This document shows positions 39,301 to 50,516 of a stretch of DNA of 64,000 bases, one piece after another. Below the pieces are notes generated by a model that made no database searches, was not told where the DNA came from, and saw only the letters and a list, made by a program, of their open reading frames with translations. Source of the stretch: Paragonimus westermani (taxonomy: Eukaryota > Platyhelminthes > Trematoda > Plagiorchiida > Troglotrematidae); contig QNGE01001260.1 in the NCBI GenBank assembly GCA_008508345.1, positions 115,892 through 179,891 of the forward strand. Direction: 5' to 3'. Within the stretch, counting starts at the first letter, position 1; the number at the start of each line of letters is the position of its first letter. The translations under genes and the position numbers were made by a program.

Positions 39301-42300
39301 ATCACTTCGGCAAGTCACGGAAACTTTGTTAGCGTGCAGTAACATTAGGCTCATGAATGAGAGGAAGTTGAGTGACCAACCTCGTTTTGTTCGTCTTTCC
39401 CTGGTAACATCCATCCGCAACAAGTCCAAGTGGCGGAACAGAAAATGCCTTGTCAAATGCTCTCCAATAAAAGTGCACAAGATTGTTTCTTTTCCTTTCT
39501 GACTAGTTCGGTTGGACCGTTCTGATAGAAACGTTACAGTGCAGGGAATAAATGACAGAAAATGTGTAGCGTATAATCCAGTCACAGTGTAAAGACAGTC
39601 TCAAGTTTGACAGCGCAACAGTCCAATAAAAAAATGAAATATTAGGTTGGGAAGAAAACCAGCAAAGATAGCCCGAAAACTAAAGGCAAAGCGTTAAACG
39701 TGGAGACTGCGGGCCTGTTTACAATGATCCGTCATCGGGCCGATTAGAACAATAAATTCTATCATTTACTAAGAGGATCCACCTAATTCCCCTGTGGTGG
39801 CGTAAAATAGTAAAGACTGAACACCAGACACATACGATCACAGCCCCTGTGTCTTGGATAGGCCTTTCGGTTTGCCTACTTCGTAAGGAAGCACTAGACC
39901 CGAGTTTCCCTCTTACTGCAGTTTATCGGTAGCACACTTCGTCCGAGCCGGAATTGGCACTCTGGGATAGGGTTTGTGGGATTGGCGTGTTAACCACATT
40001 GTCATGATCGAACGCTCAATCACAACTTTGTGTGAATAGTGTTCATATTGCCCAGCATTTTGAAAGGAGAAGAAACGAAGTCCTGTTCACTCCAACGGAT
40101 AATTTCGCAATCAGGAACTCCTCAGAAGTTTAAACCAAACAACTGGAACACGAAAAGTGGTAGATACTAGCATTCCGTAGTAACTCACCAGCACAAAGTT
40201 TACGATAACAAAGTCGGTTTTTTATAGCGAACAAATAGGAAAGCAGATATTCAATCAGCGGGCTAGAATGGATAACTGAATCGGGTTCACGAACAACTGA
40301 TTTTGAACACACGGACCTAGCTTAAGTCGATTGATTGCGACCGCTTCAGCAAAGGTTCCTTTAGTATAGCGGTCGGAAGTAGCATCGTAATATGACTCAT
40401 TTCGACGAGCTCACAAACCTAATCAATCGTTTCGTGCAGAACGACATTCAGGAGCAGTTGATGTTTACGGAGCACATCAGTTCGGAAGCAAAATTGTCTT
40501 TGTATAAATTGCCGAATAATTCAAACGAGCCCTTAATGTACGTGAAATTTTCGTTTTACTCGAGTGTGCTACCACGGGGCAACACTAGCAGTTGTTAAAA
40601 GAACTTGAGTCACAAAATTCTGCAATACTTAAGACGGATAAGTACCCTGAAGCCGGCATTTCAGGCGAAGATGCGCATGTGAAGATGTTAACAACAAACG
40701 GAATTTCGGTGAACAGAGAAAGTGGATAGTACTACCGAAATGGAAGACCTCAAAAGATGACATATGCAGCTGCACTTGGAAATGTTGATTATTGATGAGG
40801 CGACGCACGAATCTCTTAAACAGTGTGGATCAACACCCTAACTTTACGGTCTGTAGAATAGGTGCAAGTCTGAGGTACTACTCAGGCCAACATTGGCAAT
40901 GACAAACCCCCTCACAATACACGTTGGCACGCCGACTAGCAGGTATTCTGTCCCCACTGAAACGAGAATTCCAGGCACATTCCATTAAACTTCCAAACTG
41001 ATCGGCGACGTTGACAAAATCGATCTTCCTAATGAAATGATGTGCTCTGCAGACGTTCAGTCACCATTCACAAGTGTCCCGCTGCACAAGGCGTTGCCAC
41101 TTCAGACCGATATACTGAAGGACTCTGCTTTTCTGCACTCAGAGTGTCAGCTCTCGTTCTCCCGAGCAGCCCAGCCATTAAGTGGACGGAACGGTCACGG
41201 GAAGTCGAATAAGATCTCATATTGGCAGACTTTCTAATGCTAAGAATTGAACAAGAAACAGTTACAGAGACAGTAAGCTTGTTACATTACGATCGTTGCG
41301 TCGACGACATTAATATCCAGTCGACTTAAGCAGGTGGTTACCCTAACCTGAAGGTTGCGTGTGAATTTGAGACCTATAATTGTTTATCGCTTCCAGATAC
41401 TTATGTCGTCGGGGATTTGGCCAGAACAGAACTGTGTACAGGAAACCCAAGTGGCCCTGTCAGTGCACAAACCTCAGCAGCTTCACGCTGGTCAAACATA
41501 AACGAGCACTAGTGAATGCACAAACAATTTGAACCTGTACTCCGAACAGTCTGTCGGAAGAACTAGACTTGATCACTTCTGTTCTACAACCAAATGGTTA
41601 CCCCCAAAAGGTTAATAGAACAGCACAGAGGATATAAGACACCATCCGAAGAGGTGACCATTGAAGAAAGGGAGATTGCACCATGCATCAAACAACACAG
41701 TGATTGAGAAGTCCAAGTATACCAACACATAATGCGACTAAACTCCGTGTAATCGTTCGAACTCATAAGCTACCAGTGGCTTCAGCTACTCCGGAAAGAC
41801 TAACAAATTATGACGAATTAACAGAAATCTTCATGGATCCAGTAATTAGTCATATCGTCTTCCGGGACTCTGATAAAATGGTGAACTACGTCAGACAGCG
41901 AAGCGACCAGGTCAACTGGGAGTCTCTGAATATCCCTGTTTTTAAGCCCACTTGGTGGTTATACGTTAGATCACAAAGCAGAGAATGTGACCATTTGCCT
42001 CAAGCGCATATAATTATTTTCCCAAGACAGATATTGTTTCAACCGGTTCACCCATAGAGTACTGGAAACCGACAAAATGGCTTCCAAACGGATGTCTGAA
42101 CGGATCGATTAGTGATGAGTAGTTGGGAATTTGGTTTATTTTCAAGTTGACCATCACTAGCATTTGATCACAGTCTTCACATTCAGATAGACTCTCCAGC
42201 CAGCCTCTTTCGAAAAGAAGCATTAGACTCGAGTTTCGCTCTCATTAGAGCTCGTCAGTGGTGCATATCCTTGCCACGGCTGAGATCGATTAATCATTAG

Positions 42301-45300
42301 CAAGACGGCATTTGGTGTAGACGAACGTTAAGTAGATTGAATGTGAACGTGAATTTGTCTTGCACCACTTACCATACCTAGAAATAACAGAATTTATAAG
42401 AGAACGGAATGTTGCTTACAACCGTGAGAAATACAAATGAAGCTTTCCAACGTCTACAGTTAGCTCAAAACTACGGTTTATGCACTTGTGTGATATCCGG
42501 GCAAAACAACGTATAACGTCGCTTGAATATTCTAGCAAACCTACAACACACTTAGTTGATAGACCTATATTTAGGTAAAAACATTCGAACCACAGTAAAG
42601 GTAGTATATAAATGTCTTACAGCGGGGCTTGAATTCAGTCAACGAGATCGGATGCACAATCAATACACACAATCGAGACAATAAACAGTCCACAGAAATC
42701 AATCATTCTTCCTCGGTCGATGTCTGCTTGCGACATACTGTGTTATATTTGATAAAACGTGGCTGTTTTATTTTTCCACAGGATTTTTTTCTAGATTCCG
42801 TTAGTTCGTGATTTTCTCCGTCCCAAGCCGACTGCTTTCTCCACCGTTCAACACGAACCCAAATGTGTGTTATCCGAATTCTACAACTTCATTTTTTCAG
42901 ACTTCATAAACAGACATCAAAATTAATCAAGATGAGCCATTGCGATGTTGGTGTAACATCATAGTTATGAAACAAACCTCGGAAGAAATTAACACTATCC
43001 CTTCCATTAGTAGCGTAACTGGCAATCGACACATTGGTAGTATCCTGTTTGAATGGAATCAGAAATTCACCGGGCACATCAGGGAGCCTTTGTTGAGAAC
43101 ACCCAACGGATGGGCACATGAAAAGCGGTGAGCCCGAATGATTGTCTGCTCGCGATAAGACACCGACAGGTGAGCTCAGGTGTGCCCGTTTACGGAACTC
43201 CTCGATGTCCACAGATGAATCAGCCGACCTCACTGCGTCCTGTCAAATCCAGATAACTAAAAACTTGTCACCTTGATAAAACAAACACTAGTGAGAAAGG
43301 TAACCAAAACAAAGTCAACTCTATGCTTCAGAGTTCGTTTCATTTAAAAACAGCCAGCAAACAAAACTAAAACACGTTATACAGGTTCCAAAGTAGCGAT
43401 GAAAGGTTAATTTAGTAAAGGTCGAAATTCCTTTGAATCACCGGGTCTACTTTTTGTGCTCATGCACATTTGTGTACACACCACCAATTGACATTAATCA
43501 GGAATAGGAGAATTATCTCGGGCCAGTTTTAACTATTCATATTGAACAATCCATACAGGTAAGGGGTGAAACCGATCCACTGTGCTCGGAATATGTACGG
43601 TAGAAAACTTCTATCCCTAGTGTGCTGCTTCAAACGCGCGGAACGAAAACCCAAAGTGATCCGCAGTTCCTTAAAGAAAAAAACAACAAGAGAAAAGAAA
43701 GAAGCCATTTTGACTGGATTTTCTTTAGATAGGATCAGTGACATTCCTTTTTTTGTGAGAAAAAAGGAAAGAAAAGCTGACAACGGAAGACTGCAGCGAG
43801 CGGCTGGTGAAAGCACTTGAAATGAGATCGAGCAAGGAAGGCAGGAAATGAAATCATTTTTCTATACCTGGCCATATTAATGCCTAAGCCGTACGAAAAA
43901 ATAGGTTGGATAGCTCGAGGGTGATACTTACGAAAGGTGAACGAAGAGTTACAAACAAGAAAACAACAACGAATGGTGAACTCTTCCCTAAGAAAAGAAA
44001 TCAATATATAAGCTTCAGCAAGGGCAAAAACAAATCTGATGTTTCGTTTCGAACTGACCAAATCAAGCGCTTAGCTGAATACATAATCTGTGATCAGACG
44101 TGAAATTTAGTAAGTGAGGGAAAACAATGGATGCGAGCGAGTAATCATCACAAATTGCTGAATTAGAAGTGGTAAGACAGAATACATAAGTAAAGGATGG
44201 AACAAAAGACAGAAGGTATTGTCTACAGTTTCGGGCTTATGTATCGAAAACTTTGCCGTCATACATGGAATGAATAGTCAGGCTGTCCAAAGTTAAATAA
44301 AAGCAAAGGAGATAGCCACGGTTCAAACCCAAGAGGACAGGTGTGATTGCGTCACTCGACAACCCCCTAATGTCGTCTTCTTATACACACATTTGTACAG
44401 TAAAGTACAAACACCACTGCCTCAGAATAACGCAGCGAGCTGATTGAAAGGAAAGCTCCCTGACTATAAAGACAAATTCGCATGTCTCCAAAAGTAACTA
44501 TGTTAGATGGTTGTTGCAATGGAGAGCAAAAGGTATTGCGTAACAGAGGTTTGGTACTATCGATATTAGGTTAGGCCATACCTACGTGCGGATAGCAACA
44601 ATATCTCTTGAACCTCAGCGCCATGAACGCTGGCTACGGTTAACGTAATTCGTTCGTCTTCGAGTAGCCATCAGGTCAACTGAATTGTTACGAAAAAACA
44701 GCTAACGGAGTCTCAAATCTTGGCGTACACCCCGGCAGGCGTGAAGAAACGTGACACAATTATAAGTCGTTTCTTTAGCATCACACAAAGCAAGCAACAT
44801 AAATCATTGGTATCAGCAATCGCCCGTAATTAACTACAGGGTGGGTGGATTCAGAAAAAGCACTGAAAACTGTGAAGATGGCAGATGAAATCTAATTTTT
44901 AAACCAGCAGAAGTGGCCAACGTTACGTGCACAGGACTACGTTGCTAACTTAGCCCTGCCGCGAAAAATGATGATTGGCACACCTACATGCAGTATACCG
45001 CAAAAGATTCCAGCCCACTCACTGCGATACACACACGAGAAATCCTTTTGGTACTCTCCTGTCGGAAACACTGAGCCCCTTTGCGCCGCTTTGCCAATGA
45101 TGAAAGCAGATACAAGCCTAGAGACATTGAAATTCCGCTCACTTTTCGGACGCGAACGTAAAACATTTAACCATGCACAATACATGGGTAGTAGCCATTG
45201 AAACGACCAGATTTCGGTTTCATACGTGCTAACAGTTCCAGTGGGGGCTGACTTGGTCAGAATTTTATGCTGACACAGTGTCAGATCGCGACTGTTGATT

Positions 45301-45690
45301 GGTCCCACTTTAGAAAACATTCCCAACTTTGGATTCTGATTACACAACGGCACATCAAACGAGGTGGCTGGCTCAACAACGTGACCCGTGTTTGTGATGT
45401 GTTTTGTAATGGGATGACGTCGGTTTTCTGGTCTCATGATCTGTCATCATCGACTGCTGCGTCATAGCACACCAACCATGTGGGCATACGTTCAACCATT
45501 CTGTTCCGCCGATACATACATCACCGCGAACGACAGACTGTGTGACAAACAAAGCATTTCGGTAAGATACGATTCGGATCTATCTGCCTTCTTCGAACCG
45601 TATTCAATACGACTTTCTGTTGTTGTGAACATCAATAAACTTCTCCAAGTATCAGCTGGCGAGTAAAGGTTTCCTTAATATGTCCTCCTC

Positions 45691-45737
<47 letters not shown>

Positions 45738-48700
45738 AACAGTGAGCCTCAGTACCTAGTAAATCTCATGAACGAGAAACTGAACACTGCCACCGGAGGT
45801 ATTTTCAAGGGGTTGTAACACTCGTCACCCGAAAACTGCTCTTCGCATCCACATAATGCTTTTAGAGCGGACCGTCAACTCACCTATGGCGAATCATTAA
45901 TTCTACAGGAAACAATACCACATAATAGCGCAATATGCTGCACTTTTTTTTATTATCATTATGGTTTGCATGGATTCAGCAGAAACGCCACCGGTTGTCA
46001 GACAACGGTCTGGGCTTCAGAGTACGGATTCTTATGCTTCTGTCAAAAGATGAAAAACACTGTAACTTGTGGTTAGAATCTTCTCCGATATTTAAAAAAG
46101 CATAATCAACTTTTCCGCAACGTTGAATGGACAAATCAGTTCAAATGTCGATCCATAAGGAAAAGAGATGGATTTATCAAAAGACAATTTCACAGCTTTT
46201 TTCACCCAAAAAAGCGGAATTCGGTCTGCAGCTAAGCATGAAAGATCTGCAGGCCAGATGCTTCATAAAACGAAATTCAGCATAGAACAGACATGCATAT
46301 CCAAAATGGACATCTCCAGAGAGAAATATCTATTAAAAAAAGCGTAAAATCGCCTAGGAAGCGGATTTTAAAAAATGATTTTATCGGTTTATCATACAAG
46401 AGAGAAGTGCCCGGTGAGAACAACAGCCACTGAACGTTGACTGCAGTTAGCAGTAACTACCATGCGACACGAACCATCACACAATCCAATAACCGACCGA
46501 CAATACCACCATGTTTCAAGCTTTCTTAGGTTTTCTCCTTCATTTTGAATCCATTATCTCATTTGGTGTTGTAAAGCAGGTTACTTTGGAAAAACCATAA
46601 GGTGACTATCGGAAGGGAGTTGAGAACTCCCTACGAAACGGCAGTGCAACGGTTCGGAATAGTCCATTTCCACCGATTTCCACCTGAAAGACAATGGTCA
46701 TCAAATAAAACAATATGTATTTTTGGCAGTCCACAAAGCTCGCCAGTGCCAGTCCTGAGCCGTCAAAGTATGGTTGCCATCAACGACATAAATTAGTGCG
46801 ATGCACGTTTACATACGCAAAACCATCAAACTTTTCAATGACCTTGGTCAACCATTCTTAAGAAACGCCTCATCTTACACTCATTATTTTAGCCAAGATT
46901 TCCGTCTTACAATCGGTTCTGTAATGCACACCTGACAGTACGTACGGGAATTTGACTGGCCACAAAACGTGTGCTGTAATTCTTAACTAATTTTTTCGTT
47001 GGAATTTTCCTTTAGGAAGTGTAAAAATGTGAACGATATGCGAGCACAGGAATATAAAAATGATGACAGCCGGCCAAAACAACAACTCTGTAAATCCGCC
47101 GCATATTCCCACAAAATTCATGCCAATTATACGAACAGTTATTCTCGACTATTCTCACCAAGCTTTTGCAATTACATGCGGTATGTGTGCATTACATGTG
47201 AAATCTGGAACAAATCAGATAGGTTAACAAAAATCACAGACGTGGGACAGATCAAAACATACAGAAGGAGAGTGAGAGTGTTGCTGAATGTTGAAGAGTA
47301 TCAAACGTGCCTGTTAAGAGATAAAAGCTCGTTAGTGTCAGTTGATGCACGCTTGCTCGGCTGCATTCTTGAGTTTTGTGGGAATATGGAGAGGACTGGA
47401 AGAGTCCAAAGACCCAACGGTGGCGAAACAACTTAACGGGTACGTAAAGTTCGGTGTTAGGAGCGTAGAATAAAAAACGCTTTTAAACAGTTTCTAAACG
47501 AGTGTACTGATAACAAAGAATTTCTCAAGTTCTGATAGAATGATTCGCGTCCGACCACTTCTGAGTTCCTTCAACGTCACGCTAGAAGCACAAGAGATGC
47601 TTGGTTGACAAAAATCGACGAATTGACCCGTAATCAGTTCCCATGTTTGGTCACCGTCAAATCGCTTCAGAAAATGGAAATGAAGGTGTTTCAGAAGCGA
47701 GAAGATTTAGATGTATTAGAAAAAGAACTATCTAAAACAGTCTGGAAAACAATCAGAGTTGATTGGCGCATACACCTTCGACAGGATCAGACTGACAGGA
47801 ACGGTCACTCTTCGCGATTATGGTCACCATAATGCTAACAAAGAAAGGACGCTCAAGGCCGATCTTCGTCATCTGAAAGTTACCGTATCAGGATTTATCG
47901 TAGCGGCTGATGGAGATATTGGAACAGATTAAATCAGAGCCCATTTCATTCAGTTTAGAAGACACTGTTGACGTCGTCGAAGTGGTTGACTCGGTGAACA
48001 CCGGGAATCATAATATCGTGCACTTAAACGTAACCCCGCCATTCATAAACGTACCATTAGAAGAAACGATTGGTCAACTCGGCAATCACATTGCCAACAG
48101 CCAATCCACCATCAGCGTCCCCAAGGACAAATTAAAAATTTACTGCATAGTAATTCAAATGTCCAATTTTACTCCAGAGAAGAGCTCTGCAGACAAACTG
48201 AGGTCGAAACAACCAGTTCACCACTGAGACTACACTTTGCGCATAAAATAATGGCCTAGATGGGAGCAAATAAACTGCGCCAACTCATCGACAACCGTTC
48301 TCTCTATAGTCGCATCGTACGCAATGTATTTTGTCTGAAAACCGATAGCGATGACACCCAGACTATCAGTTGATATCAGTCGTACGCATCCCACCATGAA
48401 GTTCACCCTCGAAGTAGGGAACACAACAGACCGTCTACTAGATGTTGCAGTGATTCGCAGAGGGTATGGATTGATTCAGAAGTCGATTCATAGCAACAAC
48501 AGTAAACATGTACGCATTTTTCAGCCTCATTGCGCTGAATCACAAACGGAACTCGGCTTGTTGCTTTTAACAAGCAGATCGCTAAAGATTTAAAAGCTAG
48601 GTAAATTACAAGACGAAATTCAGCACTTTCGAGACAGGCTGAACCCAAATGTATATCCTTAATGACGTCCGGATAGAAGCATGCAACTAAAACTGAAGCG

Positions 48701-50471
48701 CCAAACCGATCAGATAGCGGACAAAAAGCCTGTTCTCATCACTCCATCCTAGAAGTGAGAGCACCATCCACAGAATTTCTACCGCAGTTGACAGAGCCTA
48801 ACCTGCAGCATCGGTCACCTGATGTCACACCTAAAAGAAAGCTTCCTGCAGGTTTCAACATCATTTTGTGTTTATTCTGATCTGCTGTTGTTAAGCCGGT
48901 CACTTTGGGAAAACCACGAGAAAATTATCAGAAAGGATTTGCGAACAAATCCCGAAATGGCTCCAAAACGGTTCGAGAAAGTCAACTTCTATGCGACTGG
49001 TTCCCAGTTGATTGACACTGGCCACGGAAAGAAGCTGGATGACGTTTCCGAATCATCTACAAGCTGTCAGAATGTAACTGTTATTAACGGCAGAGCCTTT
49101 ACTATCAGTATGTGGGCACAAAAACAAGCTAGTACAAACCCACCACTTCCCTTGACCAATCAGTACAAATCCAACAAGCGTGAATCACTTGACACTAGCG
49201 TGTGCGTGGCACAACAGGCACACGTGACATCACCCAACATTCAGCAACACTTTCACCCTCCTCCGGTACTGTGATGTGCTTCGCGTCTATGCTTTCTGAC
49301 AACCCATTTGACTTGTTCTAATTCTCATATCTAATGTGTACACACACTTTGCGATCCTAAATGAATCACCGAAACCGACTGTTCGCACAACAGACCTCTC
49401 ATAAATCTCGTAAAGGCTAGAAGATACCCGCGAAATTCAGTCGGTGTGTACACTGCTGAGCCTAAGAGAAATGAAAAAATAACCGGATAGCCGAATGTAA
49501 ACAAAATCATCCAAATCTACCTACTGCAACATCTGCAGCCGAAGTCTGCATGACTGGGATTGCATCAGCCAAAAGATGATGATAAACCGTCAATCCTTTG
49601 GCCATCGCGTTCAAACGTTGTCGCTCCATCACCCGCAAATCGCATAAACACTGCGAGAAGGGAAATTAGACAGAAATTCGAGAGTGGTTGGGAGAACGTC
49701 AGTCAGAAACCAGGCAGGAAAATGGTTCAGAGTGAAGCAGCCTTCTGTTACGTCCGCCCACCCCCATGGTAGAAAAGGTTCAGAATTAACTCCGCCTAGT
49801 TTGTGCGTTCGATCAAAAGACATGGTATTCACTAAATGTTAATCGAACTATTGAATTTATTAATAAGACGTCCAGTAAAGGCTGCATTACCAAGCCAAGT
49901 GTACAGAGGTTTGGACAATGCCCAAAAACAGGCCTAATGGAATCTGACACCTTTTCCTCCGATAAACTTGGCGGATCCATAAGACACAGTGATGTGGGTG
50001 ACAAGACATCCTGGAGAAGGTTCTTAGATCGGCCAGAAAGAGCACGTGTTGAGTGGAAGCCCACAGTGTCCGTCACCGGTTCGTATCTAGCGGGAAGTAC
50101 TTATCATTCTTTGATCAATTTGTGATCAAGTCTACCATACGACTGAGTAATAACCTATCATTGCTTGATAGGATTCGAACCGGGGGAAGAATCTGAAGCA
50201 GTGCGCAAATCAAGAATTTCGGTTAGCCTCCAAGCTTGAATGCTTCGGAATGAGTTTAAACTGCCCATTGCGCGAAACGACCTGGTAGCAATGCACATGT
50301 GTACACTAACCTTTCTTTAAAACGCACATAAACAGGTGCAAATGCCTCGAAAAATGAGGAACGAACAGAAGCTATCATTATTCCGATACACTCGCACAAC
50401 CTCCATTCGGAGAAAACAGTACTGAGGATTATATAAACATATTGACAATGGTATCAAGTAAACCGTAGACC

Positions 50472-50516
<45 letters not shown>

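Noticed and set aside
44311..44330. GGTTCAAACCC as a possible tRNA or SINE box
   Set aside because: No tRNA fold and no similarity to the SINE copies.
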